DNA of 64,000 nt, from positions 1,181,322,863-1,181,386,862 of the forward strand of contig NC_090437.1 in the NCBI RefSeq assembly GCF_031143425.1, written 5' to 3'. Shown here in pieces: positions 32,801 to 42,738 of this stretch. The notes under the pieces were generated by a model. The model did no database searches. It was not told where the DNA came from and was given only the letters and a program-made list of their open reading frames with translations. Source of the stretch: Pleurodeles waltl (taxonomy: Eukaryota; Chordata; Amphibia; Caudata; Salamandridae). The position numbers were made by a program, and so were the translations under genes. Numbering within the stretch: the stretch's first letter is position 1; the number at the start of each line of letters is the position of its first letter.

Positions 32801-34434
32801 ATTAATACTGTAACTCTGAATTGAGACTAGCTTAAAAAACAACTTTTTAAAAATAGTTATAAAAAATCTAACTCAATGGTGAATTCAGATTTTTCAAGAT
32901 ATTACGGGCAAGTTACTTTTAAAAAGTTACCTTTGCCCTGCCTGAAGTTGGTGGAAGCTAAATCTACACTTTGCTGTCAGGCTTCTAGCAGCTAGTAATT
33001 AGCATTTCAATAGGCATGAATAAGGCATTAACTTACCCCAGCCAGGAATGAAAGGCTTGACTGTTGGAAGATGTTGTGCCCTTGACACGATGGCCTGTGG
33101 ACTGGAACCAAGGACTTGAACTTAAAAGAGTCCTATCCTGTCAGAAGCAGATGTGGTTAACACCCTGGCCAGCATCCTTATTTTATCCCCCCATGCCAGA
33201 CTGACCTCCCTCATAGTGGGTCTCTTGTTGATATAACAGTGACAGATCCTGCTGCAGGGTCAAGACCAGCTTGACAGGTCTGCTGGGATTTTTCATATGA
33301 CATTTGGTGTGCACTTTAAATGAGGGAAAAAGAATGGCAAAAGCATGTGTCTATCCACTGTCAGGTTACTGGCAGCTCAGCTTTGGTTTGTCAAACCTTT
33401 GTCCCTGAGCTGATTAGAGGTAGAGAAGCTGCCTGTAACTGGATTTTAGAGCTCCATGAAGGAATAAACTAGGAATATCCTAATACACCCCCACACACCC
33501 ATATCCTCAGATCCCAAGTTTAATGTGGCTGAAGACTTTGGCCATTTTAAAAATACCCAAAGTGGCTAGGGTTAGTCCTGGGAACTTCACCCCATTGGTT
33601 TGGATGACATCAGTGGTCACTCCTACCTACAAGCTTATATCAGGCATCAATGTGGTATCTCAAGGCACCAAAATATGAACACTCTTGAACCTGTTGGAGA
33701 TTATGAGAGAAGTAAAGCTGCTGTCTGAGACCAGAGAAGAGCCTGGAAGAATGGACCTGCTCTCCACCTTGTACCCAGGACAAGGAATTGTCAATGTTTC
33801 ATTAGGCTACCCCCTGTAACAGTGTTAGGGACACCATAAGCTACAAAAGGCCTTTTCCTTCAACTCTGCAGCTACCCAGGGCAACTGGACCCTCTCATGT
33901 GCCACTGTGAGTATCTCTAAGTGCCTTCTGTGAGGTCCTCAGGATCTTTATTGTAATCCTGTGTTTGATTGGGACTTGAAAGACTAACTTTTGAAGGTAA
34001 ATTGATTGACCACAATGAAGCTGGTTTGTGTATTCAAGCTTGGCCCATCGTGGTCATCCTCAAATTGTGGCTAGGTTCCAGGCGACGATGACCATTGACT
34101 ATGATTTTCACTTCATAATTGTTGGTGCTGGTACTACTTGAGACTTTAAAAATTCATATCTCTGGTTCCCCTTATAGGAATTCTGTCATTTTGGCATAAT
34201 TTCAATTATAACATTTTGCACTATTTTAAAAAAATTGTTTTGATATTTGTATTGTTTCGCATTTTGGCTCAAGTACTGTTTTAGCACTGTATAAATGCTT
34301 TATATACTGCCTCTACATTAAGCCTGTCTGTTCTGTGCCATTGTTGCACATGGGTGGATTTCAGATTTATTTAGGGATTGTGATTATTTCTTGAGGTGGG
34401 GACTTATCTCTTTAACTGCAACCCAATTTCGTAC
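32801..34434 (+). mobile_element. LTR-like repeat, plus orientation
   Basis: The 3' end carries 'tactgcctctacattaagcc' and 'tgtctgttctgtgcca', ending 'ctgcaacccaatttc'. That is the same terminal segment as the reverse complement of 7986-8130. The left boundary is not visible. With the minus copy at 30793-32800 it forms a head-to-head pair. No coding frame is present. Confidence 0.5.
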
Positions 34435-35387
34435 CCAGAAATCAGAGGCCAGGACAGCTTTTATGCTTTTTAATGTCCTCTTGTTCCATGGTGCTCTCTT
34501 TGCACTCTATGGACCTTTATTTTGTACGAGCAGAAGCACTGAATATGCCATACTGCTATCATGCTGCACCAAAACCTCATGAACCCCTGCCAGGGTAATC
34601 TGCATTAAAATCTGTTTCTTAGAAAAAGTCCAACTTGCATATGAATGACAAACAAGTAAAACTTTACCAATTGTGCCTCAACTGTGAGGTGATGGGTTCT
34701 GCCCATCAAGTCCACCCAGAGTGTTTGCATTTTGAACACTCAGTTTCTGAATGTTTTACTATGGATTAGCCTCACGACTGCTGACTTACCCATGGTGAAC
34801 TTACAGTCAATTGATTGCTCATGTTATGTTGCCTCCAATGTCTGCCTTTTAAGAGAAGGCTTCTGCATAATCATTGTATGAGGCGAGATTTATTTGAACG
34901 TTTTACTTTTAATGTGCCTTGCTTAGAAAATCTACCACAAACTCGGAAAAAAATATATCTGCATTTGAGTTTAATTGTTGCTCATTGTTAGACTGCATCG
35001 CCCCAATAGTAAATATAACTCCTTCCAGTGGGGGGAATGCTACACACCTTCATACCCCATGTTCTACATCTAGCTGTCTAGCTTCAGTCATGATTATATA
35101 ATTGTTAGGAAATCGGCCATAATTTGTATGTCCTGCACAAGTAATGTATCCAAGTTTGCCATCCACTGGGAACCAAACACCGTATTGTAGTGCTTGACTC
35201 TCACAGGGTAACAGAGCAGTGCAGTCCAAGGCCTACTCAAGGGAGGAGGTATTGGCTAGTAATCACATTTCACTGCCACTCTACTCAATAATAACACTCA
35301 ATAAATAATTGCCCAGTCTGTGCTTTTTCTTTTGAAAAAGAAAAAGTACATTTATTACACACACAATTCAATATTATGCAGTAATTT

Positions 35388-35392
<5 letters not shown>
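34435..35392. other. No feature recognised
   Basis: AT-rich non-coding sequence with only short frames lacking motifs. Confidence 0.4.

Positions 35393-35452
<60 letters not shown>
35393..35452. repeat. (TA)n microsatellite
   Basis: Nearly uninterrupted TA dinucleotides with one TGTA interruption. Confidence 0.95.
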
Positions 35453-35455
<3 letters not shown>

Positions 35456-35599
35456 AACCATGACCCTCAATGGGCAATATAAACACATCAGATAAGTCTA
35501 TATTGATCAACAAACCATATATCAAACATCCTTGTTTTAGAAGGAATTGCAGTAATCAGTAATACCCATGTGTAAATGTGCTTAATAATGTTAATTGTA

Positions 35600-36730
35600 T
35601 GACAAAAACCCCTTGAGGGGGAAGATGCAATGCCTTTGCAGCCACCCTGCATTCTTTTTTATGTCATTAGTGGTGGCCCCTCTCTCCTAGGGCTACCACA
35701 AGCAACAGAAATGGGACTGGCCTGCCACAGATGGTGGGACTGTGGTAGCACTCCCCCTTCCTCCTTTTACTTGTCATGGCCCAGAGTTGGGGATCCTGGG
35801 CCCCTCCTCCAATCCTCAGGGGGCACAATGGCACACCCTGCATTCAGTACAGTGGTGAGGACCCAGAATTAGAGGACCAGGTCCCTGTGTGTGTAATCTG
35901 ACCCAGGGTTTGGGATCCACTTGTCCTTTGAAGTCTGGAGAGCGGGCCTTATGCGCATACCCTCCCAGGATTAGCGTCAACACCCGAGGCCTGGCTGGGC
36001 AGTGGAGCTCTATGCACTTTGGGATCACACTGGGGGACAAAGGTCAAAACCTTCTCCTCCTTACATCTCGGGCCCTATTGGGCTGTTTTCTGTATTCCTG
36101 GGCTGATTTCTATCTTTGTAGTGAGCCCTTGATGCCTGAATTGGTTTCCTCAGGTCTTCTGGCCTCTAAGGTAGCAAACTGGGAAGGGACCTGGTTCCAG
36201 TGGGTCACTGAACCAGCCTTTTTCTGGAACCTCTCTCCTCCTTGGGGCAAAGGTCTAGACTTTCCTCGAGCTAGTCCTTGGTGGGTGACCAGCTTCCCTT
36301 GTCATGGGGCGAGACACAATGGTCCTGTGGTCAACTGCCATCAGAGTCCTTATTCTAGTAGGGCATCAGGGGGTTACTTCGTCCAGTTGTCCATGGCTGC
36401 TGCCTCCAGTCCAAGTGTCCACCAGATAAACACAATCAGGAGAAAGCATGCCCCCTTGTGCAAGACCTTTTAAGTGGGGGCAAAAGGTTCTAGAAGCTAG
36501 GCACCTCTGGCCTATCCTGGGGTGCCACATCACCTCACCGCCCCGTCCCATTCCTTTTGCATGTCATGCTGGGGCAAGTCAAATCGCCTCTGTGCACCTC
36601 AACTTTGCCCCTCACTGACACTACTCACAGTGCCTTTCCCCCTAAGACTTCAAAGGGAAGCCCCCTACTGGGTTGGACATAGGCTGGCCCATTCATGGTT
36701 CAGAGTGACAGTTGATTGATTGATGCAGAT
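35600..36730. repeat. GC-rich unclassified block
   Basis: GC-rich compared with both flanks, ending near 'gttgattgattgatgcag' (36711-36728). It holds a 194-codon plus frame (35889-36473) and an opposing frame, but neither has a known motif. It is probably an interspersed repeat. The class is unknown. Confidence 0.35.
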
Positions 36731-37158
36731 CCTTCATTCACACCCCCTTGTTTCTCAGGACCTGAGCAAAGCAATAGAGCACCCTTTGTTCCAGGCTTCC
36801 TGTGTGCAGTTGCCAGGCTGTGCACGACAGACATGTAGCCCTCATACTTGCTCACATGTAACCAGACATGTTCCCCTTACTTTTGCTGTGTCACAGTGGC
36901 CTTATCTTAAAAGGAATGCACTGGTGGTAACGTGCAGTCACTTAATGTAAATGTACTGTGGACGAATCACCAGTTATGAGGCTAATCCACAGTAAAATCT
37001 GGGCAGAACCTCACAGGTTTGTCATGATAAGTGTATTTGTATAGTGCATTGCCACCATTTTTATGATTCCATCATGTTTGCAGAAGTTGGAGCCCTTTGC
37101 TGTTTTCGGATTCTTACTCACTAGACACAAAGTTGACTGTTGAACTTGTGTTTGTATA
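36731..37158. other. No feature recognised
   Basis: Non-coding flank of the large LTR element. Nothing identified. Confidence 0.35.
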
Positions 37159-39958
37159 TGTAGGAAGTTGCCTCTGTATATACTATTTCAAAGTAAGAGA
37201 TAGTGTGCACAGAGTCCAAGAGTTCCCATTAGAGGTAAGATAGTGGCAAAATTAGATAATTCTAATGCTCTATTTTGTGGTAGTGTGGTTGAGCAGTAGG
37301 CTTATCAGAGGGTAGTGTTAAGCATTTGTTGTACACACACATGCAATAAATGAGGAACACACACTGAAAGACTTAACTCAAGGTAAATCATTTTTGTGGT
37401 AGTGTGGTCGAGCAGTAGGCTTATCAGAGGGTAGTGTTAAGCATTTGTTGTACACACACATGCAATAAATGAGGAACACACACTGAAAGACTTAACTCAA
37501 GGTAAATAGTTTTTATATAGAAAGATGTATTTTCTTAATTTGTTTTAGAACCACAAGATTCAAGATTTGAAGTAAAGACATAAAATGCAAGGTACTCCAC
37601 ACAGGTAAGTAAGGAACTTTGAATTAGAGCAGTATCATACACAGTTTTAGTTAAAATGGCAATAAGCTATTTTAAAAGTGGACACACTGCAAAAACCAAC
37701 AGTTCCTGGGGGAGGTAAGTATTGGTTAGTTTTTCAGGTAAGTAAGTCACTTACAAGTTCAAGTTCCTGGGCATAGGCAGCCCACTGTTGGGGGTTCAAG
37801 GCAACCCCAAAGTCACTGCACCAGCAACACAGGGCTGGTCAGGTGCAGAGGTCAAAGGAGGACCCAAAACACACAGGTGCCTATGAAGAACAGGTATGCT
37901 CCGGTTCCAGTCTGCCAACAGGAAAGTACCTATGTCTTCGGAGGGCAGACCAGGGGGGTTTGTAGAGCATTGGGGGGTAAACAAGTAGGCACACAAAATA
38001 CACCCTCAATGGCACAGGGGCAGCCGGGTGCAGTGTGCAAAGCAGGCGTCTGGTTTTGAAGAGGAATCAATGGAGAGACCTGGGGGTCACTCTAGCGGTG
38101 CAGGCAGGGCACAGGGGGGCTTTTTGGGCCAGCCACCGAATGGGCTAAGCAGAGGGTCACCTGGGGGTCACTCCTGCACTGAAGTTTGGTTCCTTCTGGT
38201 CCTGGGGGCTGCGGCCGGAGTGCTTCGTCCAGGCCTTGGGTTCCTTGGTTCAGGTAGTCGCGGTAAGGGGGAGCCTCTGGATTCTCTCAGCATGCGTCGC
38301 TGTGGGGGTCCAGGGAGGTCATCTCACGTTCCTCACGAGGTTGCAGTCCCCTGGGTGTCCTCCCTGTAGTGTTGGTTCTCTAGATCTCGAGCCGGCGGCG
38401 TCTGGTGTAGAGTGTGAAGTCTCACGCCTCCAGTGGGAAAAGTGAGTTCTTTCAAAGTTGCAGGAAAGTTGCAAAGTTGTTGCTGTTTCTGAACAGTGCT
38501 GCTGTTCTCTGGAGTTGCTTGGTCCTTCGGGTTCAGGGCAGTCCTCTGAGGCTTCAGAGGTTGCTGGTCCCTGTTGAATGCATCGCTGTGCAGGTTCTTT
38601 GAGTCTGGAGACAGGCCGGTAGGCTGTGGCCAAGTCAGTTGTCGTCTCCGTTGTCTCTGCAGGGCTTTTAGGTCAGCAGTCCTTCTTCATGCTTGTAGGT
38701 TGCAGGAACCTGATTTCCTGGGTTCTGGGTTGCCCTTAAATACTCAATTAAGGGGTGTGTTTAGGTCTGGGGGACAGTAGTCTGGGGTCCTGGCTACTAT
38801 CCTGGAGGGTGGCTACATCCTTTATGTGCCCCCTCCCTGAGGGGAGGTGGGCACATCCCTAATCCTATTGGGGGAATCCTCCAAAATCAAGATGGAGGAT
38901 TTCTAAAGTCAGGGGTCACCTCAGCTCAGGACAGCTTAGGGGCTGTCCTGACTGGTGGGTGACTCCTCCATGTTTTTCTCAATATCCTATCCTGCCTTGC
39001 CGCCAAAAGTGGGGGCAGTGGCCAGAGGGGCAGACATCTCCAGCAGCTGGGCTGCCCTGGGGTGCTGTAACAAAAGGCATGAGCCTTTGAGGATCACCGC
39101 CAGGTGTTACAGTTCCTGCAGGGGGAGGTGAGAAGCACCTCCACCCAGTGCAGGCTTTGTTTCTGTCCTCAGAGAGCACAAAGGCTTTCACCCCAGGGGG
39201 GCAGAAACTCATCTCAGTGGCAGGCTGGCACGGACCAGTCAGTCCTGCACTGAAGGACTGGATAAAATACAGGGGGCATCTTCTAAGATGCCCTCTGTGT
39301 GCTTTTTGTAATAAATCCAAAACTGGAACAGTGTGGGTTTATTATTCTGAGAAGTTTGATACCAAACTTCCCAGTATTCAGTTTAGCCATTATGGAGCTG
39401 TGGAGTTTGTTTTGACAAACTTCCAGACCATATACTTTATATGGCTACACTGTAAACAATGTCTAACAATAGACTTAGACACTGTAGGGGCATATTGCTC
39501 ATGCAGCTATGCCCTCACCTGTGGTATAGGGCACCCTTCCTTAGGGCTGTAAGGCCTGCTAGAGGGGTGACTTACCTATGCCACAGGCAGTATTTTGTGT
39601 GTATGGCATCCTGAGGGGGATGCCATGTCGACTTTGCCTTTTTCTCCCCACCAACACACACAATCAACAATGGCAGTGTTATGTGTAGGTGAGGGGTATC
39701 GTAGGGTGGCACAACATGTGCTGCAGCCCTTAGTGACCGTCATTGGTCACAGGGCCCTTGGTACCACTGGTACCTTTTACAAGGGACTTATCTGTGTGCC
39801 AGGGATGTGCCAATTGTGGAAACAATGGTACATATTTAGAGAAAGAACACTGGTGCTGGGGCCTGGTTAGTAGGGTCCCAGCACACTTCTCAGTCAAGTC
39901 AGCATCAATATCAGGCCAAATGTGGGGGGTAACTGCAACAGGGAGCCATTTTCCTACA
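37159..39958 (-). repeat. LTR-A (3' LTR in element sense), 2800 bp
   Basis: TG...CA ended and collinear with LTR-B. Unlike LTR-B it carries a tandem duplication of ~119 bp (37273-37391 and 37392-37507). It lacks the 424-bp MITE found in LTR-B. Confidence 0.85.
37273..37507. repeat. 119-bp tandem duplication inside LTR-A
   Basis: The block starting TTTTGTGGTAGTGTGG is present twice, 119 bp apart, with very few differences. LTR-B has a single copy (about 42857-42970). Confidence 0.9.
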
Positions 39959-39960
39959 CA

Positions 39961-39976
39961 AGCGCCTCCCCCCCAG
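39961..39976 (-). promoter_or_regulatory. Polypurine tract next to LTR-A
   Basis: In element sense the sequence just before the 3' LTR is CTGGGGGGGAGGCGCTTG, a purine run suited to priming plus-strand cDNA. Confidence 0.6.
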
Positions 39977-40003
39977 CCCACAGGCCAGGAGACTCAGCCA
40001 AAG

Positions 40004-40423
40004 CTAGGGGAATCTTCCTAGTCTGTCAGGTGAGGAAGAATAGGGAAAAGAGGCTGGTTTGTTGCAGGACCTGCTCTGCCTTACATCCTCCTGTTCAGGT
40101 AATTCCCTCCGGGGAACTGACCTACTTCCAGTGATAGGACCTAGTCTGAATTGCCCCTTGTCTGTGTTTTTAATGTCTTCACCCGTTCTCTCTATTTTGG
40201 GGTTAGAGGTATCCACCTCTGCTAATCTTTTCTTAGCCGGGGTCACCCCTAGCTTACCCAAAGAGGTTACCCATAGCTGGAGTAACCCCACCATGACCAA
40301 CAGGGTCAGGGGGCCTAACTTTCTATTTGGCATGGGGTCAGACCACCATGCCAAGGACAGTGCAGCCATAAAGGCTAACACCCAGCAGAGGCCACTGACA
40401 GCTGTCAGTGCCCAGAACCACAT
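40004..40423 (-). CDS. Hydrophobic accessory / env-position frame
   Basis: A 139-codon frame between the protease remnant and the polypurine tract. Two hydrophobic stretches (VSGLCWVLAFMAALSLAWW, residues ~9-27; LGPLTLLVMVGLLQLWVT, ~36-53) look like membrane segments joined by a short WSDPMPNRK loop. A basic, polar tail follows. Its place, after pol and before the 3' LTR, is where env-like genes sit. I know no homologue, and the alternative frame on the same strand is also partly open, so coding is uncertain. Confidence 0.35.
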   Translation of the reverse strand: MWFWALTAVSGLCWVLAFMAALSLAWWSDPMPNRKLGPLTLLVMVGLLQLWVTSLGKLGVTPAKKRLAEVDTSNPKIERTGEDIKNTDKGQFRLGPITGSRSVPRRELPEQEDVRQSRSCNKPASFPYSSSPDRLGRFP

Positions 40424-40916
40424 CTTTAGCTCTTCACCTACAAGTGAAGGGGCTAAATACAGGCTTGTTTGGGTTTAGGGTGCCTGTCTGCTGTGTTAGA
40501 GTGGGGGGTTACTACATCTTGTAGTAAACATCCTCCTTCTACTATTTCTTCTGTTAGCTGAGGAGCCAACCACTCATGCTTAACAGATACCTGACTAGCC
40601 AGGACTTCTTGTGGGTCAGGTTGGACTTTACCAGGGCCACTTTTGGAGTTCCCCATTCTGGAACAGGATCTCCCTGGCTTGCTGGAACCTTGGCTAAAGG
40701 TTGTCCACCTGCCCTGCTCTGTTTCTTTTCTTTTTCTTCTGGGGCCTACTTGCAGTTACTGCAGGGGTAGCACCTCCAGAATCCTTGGGAGAGGACTGGC
40801 ACTGGACCAGTTCCTCTCTTGGGCTCTGACTAACCTCTGGCTAGTCATTTCCAAGGAGACAATCAAGGGGGAGGTCTGTACTGACTACCTTCTCCAGCTA
40901 AAAGTCCCACCCACGT

Positions 40917-41420
40917 CTAAGGCACAAAAGCAATAGGACTATCAGTGACCCTGTCTGGGCTAACTCTTACTCTGGCAGTCTCACCTGGGATGTACTGGTT
41001 TGAGAACTCCAGCCTGTCATTCACAATAGTGTGACTGGCATAAGTGTCTCTCAGGGCAGTGGCTGGGATTCCATTCACCAGTAGGTGGTGAAAGTGTCTT
41101 CTTCCCTTTGGAATCTCCAACTCACCTGTTGGGCCCTTTTTCCAGTTGAAGGCTATGAAGTCCTCCTCATCTGAGGAGTCATCCCCAATGGCTACACTGG
41201 TCACCCCTGGGATTTTGCTAGGGGGTTTGTTTTTGGGACAAGACGTGTCCTTGGTGTGGTGCCCTGTCTGTCTACAGTTTTGGCACCATGTCTTAGTGGC
41301 ATCCCAGTTCTTACCCTGGTACCCACCTTTGTTTGGGGGTTTGTCTTGGGGCCAGCCCACCTGGTCTGGTTTTTGGGGGCCTACAGAGGACTCTTTTTCT
41401 TTGTTTATAGTGCCACCCAC
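40917..41420 (-). pseudogene. Gag nucleocapsid zinc knuckle and aspartic protease remnant
   Basis: The minus frame contains CQNCRQTGHHTKDTSC (about 41239-41286; CX2CX4HX5C), an acidic linker DDSSDEEDF, then LVNGIPATALRDTYASHTIV. The last resembles the retroviral-type protease active site, where D-T/S-G-A-S is expected; here Gly is replaced by Tyr, so the enzyme would be dead. It joins the upstream gag across a frame change near 41410. RT would follow the protease in an intact element but is absent. Confidence 0.75.
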
Positions 41421-42117
41421 TTTCTCCTGGGGAGGCTTTGTAACCCCTTTCTTCTGGTCACCCCAGTGGGAGTTTTGGTTACCCTAGTCTTGACCCAGTG
41501 GTCTGCCTTCTTTCCCAATTCTTGGAGAGAAATTGGACCTAGGTCTACCAGATATTGATGCAACCTTTCATTGAAGCAGTTACTTAAAATGTGTTCCTTC
41601 ATAAACCAATTATAAAGCCCATTATAGTCATGCACTTCATTTCAAGTTACCCAACCATCCAGTGCTTTTACTGAGTAGTCTACAAAATCAACCAAGGTCT
41701 GGCTCGAGGATTTTTGAGCCCCCTGAACCTAATCCTGTACTCTTCAGTTGAGAATCCAAAGCCCTCAATCAGGGTAGCCTTCATGAGCTCATAGGATTCT
41801 GCATCTTTACCAGATAATGAGGAGTCTATCCCTACACTTTCCAGTGGCATTTCCCAAAGGAGAGCACCCCAGTGAGGTTTCTTTACTTTTCTGGTTGCAC
41901 AAGCCCTCTCAAAAGCTGTGAACCATTTGGTGATGTCATTACCATCTTCATATTTTGTTACAATCCCTTTGGGGATTTTTAGGATGTCAGTATTCTCTCT
42001 GACCCTATTTAAGTTGCTGCCACCATAGATGGGAGCTAAACCCATCTTTTGTCTTTCCCTTTCTATGGCCAGGAGCTGTCTCTCCAAAGCCAATCTTTTT
42101 GCCATCCTGGCTAACAT
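41405..42117 (-). pseudogene. gag: Gag capsid with SCAN-like C-terminal domain
   Basis: The minus frame 42117-41680 starts with a helical, charged segment (MAKRLALERQLLAIERERQK) and then the capsid-like ITKWFTAFERACATRKVKKP and ESYELMKATLIEGFGFSTEE. After a frameshift near 41710 it continues VHDYNGLYNWFMKEHIL, LHQYLVDLGPISLQELGKKA. The pattern 'R...Y..fm..L.......F......L..YL....P.sl.el...A' is that of SCAN domains, which derive from Gmr1-like gag. SCAN mediates dimerisation. At least two frameshifts and a stop separate the pieces. Confidence 0.65.
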
Positions 42118-42187
42118 GAGGTAATCTTCATTTAGGCTGCCCTCAATGCTTCCAGGTCTCCCCTGTGGAAGAACCAGTCTCCCTGGC

Positions 42188-42466
42188 CTATGCTTGTGGA
42201 GTCAGGGTTTGAGAGACCCTGTTCTCCCTAATTAGGACAGGAGGGAGGGAATCATCCTCCTGGTCACTAATTTCCCCATCTGTAGGAATATCCTCAGAGG
42301 GGTGGTCCTTTGCAAACTCTGCCAAAACCTCCTGGAGCTTTACCTTGGTAGGGTTGGGTCCAGTTTTTATATTTTTGAGCTTACAGAGAGTCCTTAACTC
42401 TGACATCCCTAGATGCAGGTAAGGGGTGAGGTTGAGTTCCACCACCAGCTCATCTGTGCTAGACAT
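42188..42466 (-). pseudogene. gag: Gag N-terminal segment
   Basis: A minus frame of 92 codons begins MSSTDELVVELNLTPYLHLG, close to the putative 5' LTR (42739). It contains 'LRTLCKLKNIKTGPNPTKVKLQEVL', which resembles a SAP-like or helix-extended N-terminal module of Gmr1-type gag. It then has an acidic PSEDIPTDGEISDQEDD tract. One frameshift (near 42190) links it to the capsid frame. Confidence 0.55.
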
Positions 42467-42717
42467 TATTTCTCTAAAAGATGGTATAACTTCTTAAGAA
42501 TCTAAAAACGACTTCTAGAACTTAAACCCAAACTTTAGCAAACTTTTAAACTCTAAAAGAAATGCTAACAGGGACTTACAGAAGAAGACCCTAGCAGGAC
42601 TTTTAAAATTTTAGAAAAATAGCTCACATTTAAAAAATCTGTTTCTAATGACAATCTTTGGAATTTAGTTGTGTGATCAGGTATTGGCTGAGTAGTCCAG
42701 CAAATGCAAAGTCTTAG

Positions 42718-42738
42718 ACCCCACCGCTGATCCACCAA
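42718..42738 (-). promoter_or_regulatory. Probable primer-binding site
   Basis: In element sense the bases just after LTR-B read TTGGTGGATCAGCGGTGGGG, beginning with the TGG expected opposite a tRNA CCA end. I cannot name the tRNA. Confidence 0.4.

Noticed and set aside
35889..36473. 194-codon plus-strand open frame
   Set aside because: GC-rich context lowers stop frequency, there is an opposing frame, and no motif is recognised. Not called as a gene.
38028..38369. Open frames inside the giant LTRs (both LTR copies)
   Set aside because: They lie in LTR sequence, are not conserved in frame between the two LTRs, and lack motifs.
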